From assembly GCA_963817465.1 (NCBI GenBank), contig CAWFOP010000022.1, forward strand, positions 310,001-374,000: a stretch of 64,000 bases of DNA, read 5' to 3'. Below are positions 1 to 9,688 of this stretch, piece by piece. The DNA is from CAMPKL01 sp963817465 (GTDB lineage: Bacteria; Acidobacteriota; Terriglobia; Bryobacterales; UBA6623). Position numbers and translations under genes: made by a program. How positions within the stretch are numbered: the first letter of the stretch is position 1; each line of letters starts with the position of its first letter. The notes under the pieces are model-generated. The model did no database searches and was not told the origin of the DNA. It saw nothing but the letters and a program-made list of their open reading frames with translations.

Positions 1-306
1 CGCCCATTCGAGCACTTCGGGTCGGCGGACGACCTCGTCCGCAAGGAAACGGCTGTAAGCGAAGACCGTCAGCGCCGCGTGCAGCGCCTTGCTCGACGAT
101 CGCGCCAAGCGCAAGCCGTCCGGGTTTTCGAGCAAGCGCGTCAGGCGGGTTATCGCGTCGTCGGGAGCGGGCAACTGCCGCAAGAGAAGAGCGAGGGTTG
201 CGAACTCCTCGTTGTCGAAACGCTCCGCCAGACGAGCGTAGCTCTCCTCGGCGCGGGTGCGGTCGAGGAAGCTGACGCCGGGCGGCAACGGGGGCGCTTG
301 CGGCAT
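1..306 (-). CDS. glnE: Glutamine synthetase adenylyltransferase, N-terminus (partial)
   Basis: Partial gene that runs off the left edge; 102 residues are visible from an ATG at 306. The translation is helical and Leu/Arg/Glu-rich. It carries a YSRFLADEVVRRPEVLEW stretch at residues 83-101 that resembles the SRFL-x(7-10)-HPELL signature near the N-terminus of GlnE, the bifunctional adenylylating and deadenylylating enzyme of glutamine synthetase. The catalytic nucleotidyltransferase domains would lie outside the window. It follows aroE on the same strand after a 42-base gap, so it may be cotranscribed. The assignment rests on one short motif and should be read as probable rather than certain. 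Confidence 0.6.
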   Translation of the reverse strand, partial: MPQAPPLPPGVSFLDRTRAEESYARLAERFDNEEFATLALLLRQLPAPDDAITRLTRLLENPDGLRLARSSSKALHAALTVFAYSRFLADEVVRRPEVLEWA

Positions 307-348
307 GCCTATGGAGGATATCAACGCCGGCGCACGGCCGGGCCATCC

Positions 349-1203
349 CTATCCAAGGGCGTCTTCGAGGGCCTGCTTCATGACGGCTTCGTCGGGATCG
401 CGACCGGTCCACATCTGGAAGCCGATGACGCCTTGGTAGACCAGCATCGACAGTCCGTCGAGCGTCCGCAAGCCCAAGCGCCGCGCCTCGGCCAGCAGGC
501 GCGTCTCGCGCGGGTTGAACACGGCGTCGGCGACCAGCAGATGCTTGCCGGCGCCGCTCAGCTCGACGTCGGGCATCTTATCGACATGTGGAAACAGACC
601 AATCGATGTGGCGTTGACGAGCAGATCGACTTCGGGCGACATTTCGAGGCGTCGCTGCCAATGCAGGAAGCGGATCGGCCCCTGGGTGCGCTTCTTGAGA
701 TCGGCGGCCATGCGCTGTCCGCGGTCGAAGCTGCGGTTGACGACCAGCAGATCGGAGACGCCGGCGAGCAATAGCTCGGTCGCGATCGCCCTGGCGGCGC
801 CGCCCGCTCCCAGCAGCGCGACGCTCTTGCCGGCCGGGTCCATCTCGGCGTCGGTGCGCAGGCCGCGCAGGAAGCCCTTGCCGTCGGTATTTTCTCCGAT
901 CAGCCGCGAGCCGTCGCGGCGGACGGTGTTGACCGCGCCGATGATTTCGGCCTCCCGAGACAGCTCGTCGAGATGGGAAATGACGGCGACTTTGTGGGGA
1001 ATCGTGAGGTTGACGCCGCGCATGCCGAAGGCGCGCAGGCCGGTCATCGCGTCGGCGAGCCGCTCGGGCGGAACTTCGACGGTGAGGTAGCGCCAGTTGA
1101 GACCGGCGGCGCGGAACGCCGCCTCTTGCATGACCCCGGTCGGGTTCTCAGCGACGGGCTGTCCGAACACTCCGACCAATTCCGCTTTGTAATTCGTCGC
1201 CAA
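349..1203 (-). CDS. aroE: Shikimate dehydrogenase
   Basis: Reduces 3-dehydroshikimate to shikimate with NADPH in the cytosol, in the route to chorismate. The 284-residue product has the catalytic lysine in NLTIPHK (K71) and the catalytic aspartate in ENTDGKG (D107), with the dinucleotide motif GAGGAA at about 132-137 and NRS shortly after. I chose the TTG at 1203 because it lies just after the stop of the upstream tautomerase gene (TGA 1210-1208) and gives a normal N-terminus reaching the substrate-binding strand at once. A longer reading to 1257 only adds basic residues that overlap the tautomerase gene. Translation is probably coupled to that gene. Confidence 0.93.
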   Translation of the reverse strand: MATNYKAELVGVFGQPVAENPTGVMQEAAFRAAGLNWRYLTVEVPPERLADAMTGLRAFGMRGVNLTIPHKVAVISHLDELSREAEIIGAVNTVRRDGSRLIGENTDGKGFLRGLRTDAEMDPAGKSVALLGAGGAARAIATELLLAGVSDLLVVNRSFDRGQRMAADLKKRTQGPIRFLHWQRRLEMSPEVDLLVNATSIGLFPHVDKMPDVELSGAGKHLLVADAVFNPRETRLLAEARRLGLRTLDGLSMLVYQGVIGFQMWTGRDPDEAVMKQALEDALG

Positions 1204-1207
1204 TGCG

Positions 1208-1402
1208 TCAGCCCTTCGCTTCTTCAGCCTTGGTGACGCCCGCGACCGCGAAATCACTTGGATCGACTTCGCGGATGATGACGCGCACGGCTTCCGGTTT
1301 GACGTCGAGGGTCCGCACCGTCGCCTCGGTCACCTCTTGAATGAACTTCGTCTTTGTCGCAGCCGTACGTCCGGATAGCAGCGTCACGTCGAGGATGGGC
1401 AT
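1208..1402 (-). CDS. 4-oxalocrotonate tautomerase family protein
   Basis: A 64-residue protein of the tautomerase superfamily, whose members use the amino-terminal proline as catalytic base after removal of the initiator Met. The sequence starts MPILDVTLLSG, so Pro is at position 2, and continues with the family pattern of a helix rich in K/T/E and a second strand (VRVIIREV). An ATG at 1402 is preferred over the upstream frame because only it exposes the proline. It is the first gene of a minus-strand group with aroE. The true substrate cannot be told from sequence, and no aromatic meta-cleavage genes lie nearby. Confidence 0.88.
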   Translation of the reverse strand: MPILDVTLLSGRTAATKTKFIQEVTEATVRTLDVKPEAVRVIIREVDPSDFAVAGVTKAEEAKG

Positions 1403-1544
1403 GGCCCGAATCCTAGCACGTAAGAGTTGGGGGGACGTCGGCCTTTGGGCTCGGATCGCGCACAAGTGGTCAGTGGTCAAAGGTAAGATCTAAGCGACAG
1501 CTCCTCGCTGCGCAAGCGACGGCGGTCGCAGAGCGAAACCCGAA

Positions 1545-3927
1545 ATGGAAGGCATGCTCGTCGGACAGTACCGGGTCGGCAAACGGCTGTCCGCCGACAG
1601 CGAAGGAGCGGTGTATCTTGCTGAAGCTTCAGCGGGAGGCGCCGACGCTGCGATTCGCTTCCTGTCGAACCGGCTGAAAGACGATCCCCTGGCGCGCGCG
1701 GCCTTCGTCGAGCAGGCGGCGCGCCTGGTCGAGTTGCGCCATCCCAACATTGCGCGGGGTCTGGCGACCGGCGACGTCGGCGGACGGCCCTACTTGATCG
1801 GTCAAACGTTCGCGGCGGATCAGACGCTCGCGGCGAAGATCGAGTCAGGGCCGCTGGAGCCGACCTTGGCCCTCGCGATGATTCGCGAAGCGGCGGACGG
1901 GCTGGCCGAGGCGCACGGGCGCGGGATCGTCCACGCCCGGATTCGTCCGGAACGTATCGCCCTTGGCAATCGCACGGTGACGCTGTTCGATTTTGCGTTC
2001 GCGGTCCCCGGCGCCGACGCCAGCCTCGAGATCGGCGGCGATCCCTGCGAGTACGCGTCACCGGAGCGCTGCACCGACGGACCCGCGGATCCGCGCGGCG
2101 ATCTGTGGTCGCTGACGGCCGTGATGTACGCGGCGCTGGCGGGGCGTCCGCCTTTCGAGGGCGCTTACGGAGCGGCCTTGGTCTACGCGATTCTGAACGA
2201 AGATCCGGCGCCGCTCGCGGACTTGCCGGAGCGCCTGCGGGCGGGCGTCGAAGCGCTTTTCGAGCAGGGTCTGGCGAAGAATCCGCAGCAGCGCTTTCGG
2301 CACGCCGGCGAAATGGCGGAGGCGCTCGGCCGTTTGCTGCGGGGACCGTCGGAGTCCACGGCCGCCTCCATTCCCGCCATGTCGTTTCAAACGACTCCAA
2401 CGACGAATGCGTCGAGGCGCGTGATGGCCTCCCTGCAGCCGCGGCGGCCGACACGACGCTACTGGTTGTTCGGCGGGTTGGGAGGAGTCTCCGCGGCGGC
2501 GTTGGCCGTCGTCGGTTGGCAATCGCGAGTCGCTATTCGCCGCGACGCGGCGGGCCGCGCGGCGCTGGCGGTAATGCCGCTCCGCGATCTTTCGGCCGAT
2601 CAAGATCAAGCGTTCTTCGCTGACGGCATGACCGAAGAGCTGATCACCTCTCTGGCCAAGATCCAGGCGCTGCGAGTGATCTCGCGCACCTCGGTGATGC
2701 AGTACAAGGACCGCGCAGGCGTCTCTCGAGGAGATCGGCAAGGAGTTGGACGTCAACTACGTGCTCGAGGGTTCGGTGCAGCGATCCGGCGGCCGCATTC
2801 GCGTCAACGCGACTCTCACCGACGTGGCCAGCGGCCAAAACCTGTGGGCCGAGCGGTACGAGAACGACTTGACCGACATCTTCGCCCTGCAGACCGAATT
2901 GGCCAAGCAGGTCGCGGCCGAGGTGAAAGTCCAATTGACGCCGGAGGAGGAGGTTCGCCTGGCGGAGCCGCGCACGGTGCGGGCGCAATCCTACGAGAAG
3001 TACCTGCGCGGGCGCTACCTGATGAACGGCCGCACGAAGGAGTCCTTGAGCCAGGCCCGCGAGCTGTTCGCCGCCGTGACCGAGGAGGACCCAAAATTCG
3101 CGCGGGCTTTCGTCGGGTTGGCCGATGCGCGGATTTTGCTCGCCATCGTGGGCGCCGCGCCGCCGGCGGAATTGTGGCCTGTTGCTCGGAAGGACGTGCA
3201 GACGGCGCTCGATCTCGATCCCGAATTGGCGGAAGCCTACTCGACGCGCGCGCTGGTGCGTTCGTTCTGGGATTGGCGTTGGGAGGACGCCGGCCTCGAC
3301 TATCGTGTCGCGATTCAGCTCAACCCCGGCGACGCCAACGCCCGCCAGCGCTATGCCATCTTCCTTTCACGGCGAGGGGCGCATGAAGAGGCGCTGCGCG
3401 AGATCGAGCGGGCGCGCGAGATGGACCCGCTGTCGCCGACCATCAATCACTCCGAAGGAGTGCTGCTGTTCATGGCGCGGCGCATTCAAGAGGCGCTTGC
3501 TCGCTTCGAGCGGAATCGCGAATCCGACTCAGAGCGCTACCGCGCCTATCGCTACTTGGGGCGGTGCCATCTCGCGCTCAAGCAGAACGACAAGGCCATC
3601 GAGTGCATGCGCGACGCGCTGGAGCTGTCGGGCGGGAGCTCGTTTCTCGTCGCCGAATTGGTCTACGGACTCGGCCTCGCCGGCCAGCAAGAGGAAGCCC
3701 GCCGGCGGTTGGACGAGATCGATTCCAAGGGCGGCTACGTTTCGCCGTCGAGTTGGGCCGTGGCCTACTTGGGCCTGGGCGAATACGACGAGGCGCTGAC
3801 CTGGCTCGAGCGCGCGGTCGACGACCACTCGAGCCTGATCGTGTGGATGAAAGTCGAGCCGATGTTCGATCCGCTGCGCGACCAGCCGCGCTTTCAGGCG
3901 TTGTTGAAACGCGTGCGGCTGGCTTGA
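1545..3927 (+). CDS. Kinase-fold / TolB-like / TPR membrane protein (frameshifted, probable pseudokinase)
   Basis: Two overlapping frames (1545 onward and the frame ending at 3927) join into one 793-residue protein if one base near 2718-2724 is removed. Residues 8-265 have a PknB-like kinase fold. A transmembrane segment lies at about 306-325, then a TolB/FlgO-like domain (AVMPLRDLS, then VLEGSVQRSGGRIRVNATL after the shift), then TPR repeats to the C-terminus. The kinase part lacks key residues: the VAIK lysine is R38, the HRD aspartate is R132, the catalytic-loop Asn is R137, and DFG is DFA (149-151). It is therefore probably a pseudokinase that senses or scaffolds at the membrane. The shift may be a sequencing error or real decay. 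Confidence 0.8.
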
Positions 3928-4045
3928 GAACGCGTCCTAGCGACAGGCGTCAAACCCGCGGAACCGCCTCCCTTACGGTCGGGACTCGGGCGTCGCGGCT
4001 GTCTTTGCTGGGTTGCAAGAGCGGTTTGTGACGCTGCCCGTGGGC

Positions 4046-4051
4046 TAGGAT
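4046..4051 (+). promoter_or_regulatory. -10-like box (TAGGAT) for a near-leaderless transcript
   Basis: TAGGAT ends 6 bases before the TTG start at 4058. It could also serve as an AGGA Shine-Dalgarno, so this site alone is ambiguous. It fits the TAnnnT geometry seen at twelve other starts in the window. Confidence 0.35.
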
Positions 4052-4057
4052 GAGTCC

Positions 4058-5221
4058 TTGCGCGATTCAATCTGGTTTCGCACCCTCGGCGAGCGGGATC
4101 TGGCGACGCTCGAGCGCTCCGACGATCCTCCGAACAAGGCCCAGGTAGTTGTCGCGGGCGCTGGCGTGATCGGCTTGGCGAGCGCGTTTTACCTGACCGA
4201 AAAAGGCGTCCGCGATGTGTGCGTCATTGACCGCGGGTCGATTTTGGGCGAGGCCAGCGGCGCCAACGCGGGCGGACTCTGGCCAGGCCACGAAACGCTG
4301 TCGCTCGAGTCGCTAGCGTCGTTCGTCAAAGCGAGCTTGACGCTCTATGACGAGCTCGCCGAGCGCTTTGATTTCGATCGCACGAGCCGGGGCCTACTCG
4401 AGTTGATCGAAACCGAAGACGAGGTCGCCCGCGCAAGCGAGCGCGCCGCGACGCTGCGGCGGGCGGGTTACCCCGCGGAGGCGCTCAGCGCGGAAGATGC
4501 ACGCAAAGCCGAGCCGCTGCTGGCGGAGGGATTCGCGGGCGCGATTCTGTTGCCGCGCGACGGTCAAGCGCATCCGGCCAAGCTGGCGGCGGCCTGGGTG
4601 CGCGCCATTCGGGAAGCCGGCGGGAAAGTCTGCGCCGGCGTCGAGGCTCGACGCATCGGGCCGCCGGTCGAGACCTCGAAGGGTTCGATCGAAGCGGAGA
4701 ATGTCGTCATCGCGGCGGGGGCGTGGACGCCTCTGCTCACCGCGGCGCTCGGATGGAAGCCGCCGATCCGTCCCGTGCGCGGCGAATTGCTTGCGTTGCC
4801 CGTCCAGCCGGCGAACACTTTGCGCCATACCGTTCTGGGCAGCCGCTATTACTGGTGGCAAACGGCCGCCGGGCATGTGGCGGGCGGCGGTTCGGAAGAA
4901 AACGTGGGTTTCGAGCGCGGCGCGGACGCGTCCGTCATCGAGTCGATCCGCGATGACCTCGGGCGGCTTTTCCCGTCGCTCGCCTCGCAGCCGACTGCAT
5001 GCGCTTGGTCGGGTTTTCGACCTTATTGCGCCGACATGACGCCCGTGATCGGCCCTGTGCCGGGTCGGTCAGGCGTTTGGGTCGCCGCCGGTCACTTTCG
5101 GCGCGGCGTGCTGCTGGCCCCCGCTAGCGGCACGCTGATCGCCGAACTGATCGTCGACGGAAAGTCAGCCCACGAGTTACCGGAGCTGTCGCCGGCGCGC
5201 TTCGACGCAGTTCACGCTTAG
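4058..5221 (+). CDS. FAD-dependent amine/amino-acid oxidoreductase (DadA/ThiO family)
   Basis: A 387-residue flavoprotein of the DAO superfamily that would oxidise an amine or amino acid. The Rossmann FAD motif GAGVIG is at residues 34-39 with the ribose-binding acid at D58 (VIDRG), and GEASGANAGGLW (about 64-75) is the usual second FAD contact. The C-terminal WSGFRPYCADMTPVIGPV stretch is the typical substrate/FAD cap of glycine-oxidase-like enzymes. The start is a TTG at 4058, preceded by TAGGAT. It stands alone between the TPR gene and the opposing thioredoxin gene. The substrate is unknown, since neither thiamine nor alanine catabolism genes are adjacent. Confidence 0.85.
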   Translation: MRDSIWFRTLGERDLATLERSDDPPNKAQVVVAGAGVIGLASAFYLTEKGVRDVCVIDRGSILGEASGANAGGLWPGHETLSLESLASFVKASLTLYDELAERFDFDRTSRGLLELIETEDEVARASERAATLRRAGYPAEALSAEDARKAEPLLAEGFAGAILLPRDGQAHPAKLAAAWVRAIREAGGKVCAGVEARRIGPPVETSKGSIEAENVVIAAGAWTPLLTAALGWKPPIRPVRGELLALPVQPANTLRHTVLGSRYYWWQTAAGHVAGGGSEENVGFERGADASVIESIRDDLGRLFPSLASQPTACAWSGFRPYCADMTPVIGPVPGRSGVWVAAGHFRRGVLLAPASGTLIAELIVDGKSAHELPELSPARFDAVHA

Positions 5222-5273
5222 AGCCTTCGCCGGGAACTTCAAGTCCTGGACGCGCCGTGAGATTGCGTCTTTC

Positions 5274-6197
5274 TTACAGCAGCGGCCGGATCACCGCTTC
5301 CAACGCCGGCAGCGACATCCGTCCGGGGTGGTACAGCCGCACGACGCCGCTGCGATCAACCAATACCAGGGTCGGTGTCGTCGAGACGCCGAAGTTGACG
5401 AAATTTTCCTGGTTCAGCGGCTTCGGCATCCACTCGGGCAGCGGAAATTCGCGCTGCCAAGGCCCTTCGATGTAGGCGATTTCCTCGGCCGCGGTCGCCG
5501 CCGCGCCCTTCGCCACGTAGCCGTACAGCTTGGTGGGGCCGATGACGACCAGGCCCTGGTCCGCGTACTTGTCGTGCAGCTCGATCAGGATCGGCTTCTG
5601 CGCCCTGCAGTCCGAGCACCAGTGAGCCCAGAAGTAAAACAGGGCGACCTTGCCATCGATATCGAGCGACATGTGCTTGCCGATGAAGCGATCGACGGCG
5701 ACCTGCGGCATCGGCTTGCCCTCGAGGCCGACGAGCAAGTAGTTTTTCTGGATGCGCGTTTCGACATTCGTGCCGCGATAACGCTCGCGCTCATTGGCGA
5801 GGAAAGCGATTGCGCCCGCCCGGTCGCCTTGCGCCGCCGCGCCTTGGCCCAACACTTCGATCGCGGCCCCTAATGCGAGTTCAAGGTTTTCGTCGTCGTC
5901 GATCTGCGCGCCGCGGTCGATCAATGCGGTTGCGCCGTCGTAAGCTTCGAGCGCATACTTTTCGGCCAACGGCCAATTCTCGACGAAGCTCGCTCCCCGC
6001 GCGACCCAAGAGGCCGCCAAGAGCCACTGAGACGATTCTTCGTCCTGCTTGTCGCGCTCGCTTTCGAGAAATGTCGCCGCAGCTTCGGCTTGATTCGCGA
6101 GCGCCAGAGTCTTGAGGCGCGTCGGCAGATCGAGCGGTTGTGCGACAACGCACAACGAAGCCAAGACGAGGACGAGCGGGCGAACGAGAAACATCAT
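5274..6197 (-). CDS. TlpA-type thioredoxin-fold protein, exported
   Basis: A 307-residue protein with a signal peptide (MMFLVRPLVLVLASLCVVAQ), a helical, TPR-like middle part (about 25-150) and a C-terminal thioredoxin domain with the active site WCSDC at 193-197 followed by a cis-Pro region (STTPTLVLVD). This is the layout of periplasmic thiol-disulfide reductases of the TlpA/ResA kind, used in cytochrome c maturation or thiol reduction. The ATG at 6197 is chosen because it begins the signal peptide. The frame stays open upstream to 6326 but would overlap the divergent transporter. The partner protein is unknown. Confidence 0.85.
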   Translation of the reverse strand: MMFLVRPLVLVLASLCVVAQPLDLPTRLKTLALANQAEAAATFLESERDKQDEESSQWLLAASWVARGASFVENWPLAEKYALEAYDGATALIDRGAQIDDDENLELALGAAIEVLGQGAAAQGDRAGAIAFLANERERYRGTNVETRIQKNYLLVGLEGKPMPQVAVDRFIGKHMSLDIDGKVALFYFWAHWCSDCRAQKPILIELHDKYADQGLVVIGPTKLYGYVAKGAAATAAEEIAYIEGPWQREFPLPEWMPKPLNQENFVNFGVSTTPTLVLVDRSGVVRLYHPGRMSLPALEAVIRPLL

Positions 6198-6204
6198 GTT
6201 GCAG

Positions 6205-6210
6205 ACCGTA
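6205..6210 (-). promoter_or_regulatory. -10-like box (TACGGT), leaderless geometry
   Basis: On the minus strand TACGGT ends 7 bases before the ATG at 6197, and no Shine-Dalgarno is visible. The same hexamer with the same 7-base gap precedes the RNase D gene. Confidence 0.4.
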
Positions 6211-6316
6211 ACGGGGACAAGCGCGCCGTCAGCGTCGAGGCTGAATGAATTGATTCGCAGCATAGCGCGTTTGAGTTCCGCATGATCCGCTACACTGTTC
6301 GCTTCGCGTAAGAGCC

Positions 6317-7569
6317 ATGGATACAACCAAGAAGTTTTCGGGACCCTGGATGATCGCCGCGTGCTTCGTCACCTTCGGGCTGTCGACCGGTTTTCCGTAC
6401 TACAACATCTCGTTTTTCTACGACTACTTCCGTGACGATCACGGTTGGACTCAAGAACTCGTCACGACCGGCGCGCCGATCGCCGTGCTGCTCAGCATCT
6501 GGGCCGGGCCCATCATCGTTCCGCGCGTCAGTCCGCGGTTGCTCATCATCATCGGCACGGGAATGACGTGCGGCGCCTTCCAGTGGTTTGCGCACCTGGG
6601 CGGCAGCCAATACGAATACTACGCCGCGTGGTGCCTGTACATGTTCGGGTACTTCTTGGCAGGGCCGATTCCGCATCAGATCATCATTTCCAACTGGTAC
6701 AAGGAGCGACGCGGCTGGGCGATGGGCATCACCTACGTCGGGGTAGGCGTCATCGGGGCCCTTGGAACAAAGGTCGGGCCCTATCTCGCGTCGCATATGG
6801 AGTACCGGAGCGCCTTGAGCGTGATGGGCTTCTTCCTGTTGGGGGCTTGGCCGATCGCTTTGTTCGTGTTGAAGGACAAGCCCGAAGACGTGGGCCAACT
6901 GCCGGACGGCAAGGCGTCGCCCACCGCAGGTTGTCGAGAGGAAGGCCCCCGAGCAGGCGCACAGCTTCGGCTTCTTGAGCAGTCACGCTGTCGTTTTGGT
7001 TCTTGCTGGTCGGCTCGGCAGCCTCGATCGGTTCGATTGCGGCGGTCAACTTCTTGATGAAGTTCGTGTTCGAGGAACAGGGCTTCACCGACCAAGCGGC
7101 CCGCGACGCGATTTGGAGCGACGCGCAGTTCGCCATCTTGATCTCGAGCATCGGCGGCAGATTGCTGGCCGGCTACTTGGCGGACAAGCTGCCGCGCAAG
7201 TTCGTCATGCTGGCGACCTACGCGATCGTGGCCGCGGCGATTCCGTCGCTGTTCCTGGTGACGCCCGAGTCGCCCGGCATGGTGTATCTGTTTGCGATCG
7301 TCTTTGGGTTCGCGATGGGCGCCGACTACATGCTGATCCCACTGATGGCGGCCGATCAGTTCGGGCTGGCGAGCCTGGGGAAGGCGATGTCCGCCATCCT
7401 GCCGTCCGATACGATCACGCAGTTCTGGTTCCCGCGCATCGTCGCCGAGTTGCGCTCGATGTGGGGCGGCTACTCCTCGGCGCTCTGGGCGGTCTTCGGC
7501 ATGGCGGCGCTGGGAGCTGCGGCGATCGCGCTGCTGCCTCGTCAGCACAAGCCTGTCGACGAAGCTTGA
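6317..7569 (+). CDS. Major facilitator superfamily transporter (two frameshifts)
   Basis: Three successive frames make one 416-residue, 12-helix MFS protein when one base is dropped near 6923 and another in the TTTT run near 6992. The N-terminal half has helices at about 11-30, 45-65, 75-92, 100-120, 135-160 and 170-188 with loop motif WYKERRGWAMG. The central loop is charged (PEDVGQLPDG). The C-terminal half starts WFLLVGSAASIGS and keeps GGRLLAGYLADKLPRK. The pattern resembles oxalate/monocarboxylate-type MFS carriers (OFA-like), but the substrate is not clear. Either the gene is decayed or the sequence has two base errors. It is divergent from the thioredoxin gene. Confidence 0.8.
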
Positions 7570-7589
7570 GGCCGCGGCGTCCCGCTTTC

Positions 7590-7819
7590 GCGAATTGACG
7601 TCCCAGGCTCACTGGCAAGCGAAAGCCACGGCTGACGATCCAGCCGGCGAAGAGCGTCGCGACCGCGATCGCGGCCAAGTGCGGCAATATCGCCGGTCAC
7701 CGTGCCGACGAAGTAGAAGAATAGCGCCGGCATCACGAAGATCCAGACGAGAGAGTTTTCTTAGCGCGCAGCAGGTTGCCAGCGTCCGCCGGCGCCAAGA
7801 ACAGTGCTCCGCGCAGCAT
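7590..7819 (-). pseudogene. Possible decayed small membrane protein
   Basis: An ATG at 7819 begins right after the SDR stop codon. Read across two frame changes, the strand encodes two hydrophobic segments, LVWIFVMPALFFYFVGTVTG and LPHLAAIAVATLFAGWIV, each long enough to span a membrane and followed by basic residues. No single frame carries both. The second change again behaves as one extra base; the first does not. I do not recognise the family; the first segment looks like the first helix of an ABC-2-type permease, but that is weak. It may be a remnant or a small two-helix protein damaged by errors. Confidence 0.25.
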
Positions 7820-8677
7820 TTACTTCTTCGGCGGCCCGAAGGATGGGATGCGCTCGGCTAGCATGCCCTCCATGCGCTGCTGCACGTCGGCTTTGCGCTC
7901 CGGGTGCGGATAGATATAGAAGCTTCCTTGCTTGACCGCGGCGACGACGATCTCCGCGATCTGCTCCGGCCCGACGGACTCGGATACCATTTGGCGGACC
8001 GACCGATCGCGCTCCTCAGCTATGGGATGCACGCTGCTCTTCTCGTTGACCTTGCGCAGCTCGTCCGGCAGCTTCTTCTCGAAATCCGCCAAGCCGGTGT
8101 TCACCCAGCCGGGGCAGAGCACGCCTACCTCGATCTTGGAGTCGACGGCGCGCAACTCGTGATGCAGGCACTCCGACAGCGCGATGACTGCGTGTTTGCT
8201 CGCGTTGTAGGGCGCGAAGAAAGGACCGGTGAGCATGCCCGCGATCGACGCAGTGTTCAGGATGTACCCTTCCTCGTTGGCGGCGAGCATGCGCGGCACG
8301 AAGTAGTGAATGCCGTGCACGACGCCGAAAAAGTTGACGTCGAACACCCAATGCCAGTTCTCGAACGGCTGCTCCCAACTGGGTTGCACGCGGCCGAGCA
8401 CTCCCGCATTGTTCGCGAGCAAGTGGACGGCCTTGAAGTCGCGATAGACTTCGTCGGCCAACTCTTCGACGGCCCCTTCGAGGGTGACGTCGATGGCGAT
8501 AGGGTGAGCGACGTAGCCTTTTTCGCGCAACGCATGGGCGGCGTCTTGCACGCCGCCGGCGTCGCGGTCCACCAAGATGACGCGCATTCCCTCGGCGGCG
8601 AAATGGGAGGCCATCGCGGCGCCGATGCCCGCCGCAGCGCCTGTAATCACGGCAACCTTGTCTTTGAGATCCTTCAT
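7820..8677 (-). CDS. Short-chain dehydrogenase/reductase
   Basis: A 285-residue classical SDR that would oxidise or reduce a hydroxyl/keto group with NAD(P). The cofactor motif TGAAAGIG is at 12-19, NNAG at 89-92, and the catalytic Ser144, Tyr157 and Lys161 (YNASK) are all present. D37 after the second strand (VILVDRD) favours NAD(H). The C-terminal extension (SFYIYPHPERKADVQQR) is seen in lipid- or steroid-related SDRs. It is downstream of the fatty-acid oxidation genes and the esterase on the same strand, so a role in lipid breakdown is possible but not shown. Confidence 0.9.
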   Translation of the reverse strand: MKDLKDKVAVITGAAAGIGAAMASHFAAEGMRVILVDRDAGGVQDAAHALREKGYVAHPIAIDVTLEGAVEELADEVYRDFKAVHLLANNAGVLGRVQPSWEQPFENWHWVFDVNFFGVVHGIHYFVPRMLAANEEGYILNTASIAGMLTGPFFAPYNASKHAVIALSECLHHELRAVDSKIEVGVLCPGWVNTGLADFEKKLPDELRKVNEKSSVHPIAEERDRSVRQMVSESVGPEQIAEIVVAAVKQGSFYIYPHPERKADVQQRMEGMLAERIPSFGPPKK

Positions 8678-8727
8678 CGCTTGTTGCGGTCCCCGGCTCT
8701 CAAGATTACACGACCGGCGGGGTCAGC

Positions 8728-9525
8728 TTACTTGCCTTCCAACTGGAGCATAGCCTTGGCGTAGCGTTCGCCCAGCTCCCTAGCCGAGCGGCTGTCGAAG
8801 TGCACCCGGTCGCCCTTGTCCGTGAACCCCTCGACCGTCACGTAGGCCGTATGGTCGAGCCGCTCGGGCAGTCGCGCAATCGCGGCGTTGACCTTCGCGG
8901 CGTTGGGGTGATCGGCGACGTAGTATTCCGCCAGTTGGCCCGCGACGAAAGGCAGGTCCGGGTTGCGAAACTCTTTGCGGAAGCGCTGGACGAGGTCGAC
9001 CAGGGCGTCTTCGTATTGATCGGCGAAATCGGCCTGATCCGATTCGCCTTGGTGCCAGATGATGCCCTTTAGCTCGCCGCCCTCGAAGGCGCGGACGCGG
9101 AATGTTCGTGACAGCGCGTCGTCCCAGGGGCGTGACTTCGTCTGCTCATGCACGCCGCCGGGGACCCAGGCGCGAATCGAGCTGCCGCCGACAGCCGCCG
9201 GAATCAGACCGATGCGCACGTTGGGGTTCGCTGCGGCCATGGCCCGACCGAATGCGAAGCCGGGCCCCACGCCGACGATGTCGGGCTTGTCGAAGTGCAG
9301 CGGCTCTTTCGCCGGCGCCCATTCCATCGCCGAGTTGAGCGCGAAGACGCGCGGCTGCGGCGTGCGGTCGATCTGTTCGACCGGCCCGCGACCGGCCATG
9401 TTCGACTGACCGGCCAGAAGGTAGAGGTCGAGCGGCGGCTCGGACGATTCTTCGACGGGCGGGGCCGCGCATGCTGCCAGGAATGCTGCGAGGAAAAGAG
9501 ACGAGAGAACGGCTGTAAGGCGCAC
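8728..9525 (-). CDS. SGNH-type sialate/carbohydrate O-acetylesterase lipoprotein
   Basis: A 265-residue lipoprotein with a signal ending in lipobox LAAC (Cys19) from a GTG at 9525. The catalytic serine lies in GQSNMAG (Ser41), the WHQGES block at 157-162 is the third conserved block of the SASA (PF03629) family, and D239xxH242 (DRVH) completes the triad. It would remove acetyl groups from polysaccharides or sialate-like sugars at the cell surface. The start is uncertain: an earlier ATG at 9627 is in frame but would put 34 residues ahead of the signal peptide. Confidence 0.85.
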   Translation of the reverse strand: MRLTAVLSSLFLAAFLAACAAPPVEESSEPPLDLYLLAGQSNMAGRGPVEQIDRTPQPRVFALNSAMEWAPAKEPLHFDKPDIVGVGPGFAFGRAMAAANPNVRIGLIPAAVGGSSIRAWVPGGVHEQTKSRPWDDALSRTFRVRAFEGGELKGIIWHQGESDQADFADQYEDALVDLVQRFRKEFRNPDLPFVAGQLAEYYVADHPNAAKVNAAIARLPERLDHTAYVTVEGFTDKGDRVHFDSRSARELGERYAKAMLQLEGK

Positions 9526-9688
9526 CCGGAGAGGATACCGTACCGCGTCGGCGAGGAGGAATCGGGTCCCAATCGCGAGCGGCTGGCGCCGCCTGTTTCC
9601 CGCCCTTGCCGGCCGGGCTATTGTCATGCCGCCCTACGGCTCGGCGCACTCTAGCTTTCGCGAATCGGGTTTGAAACCGGCGCGCAAT

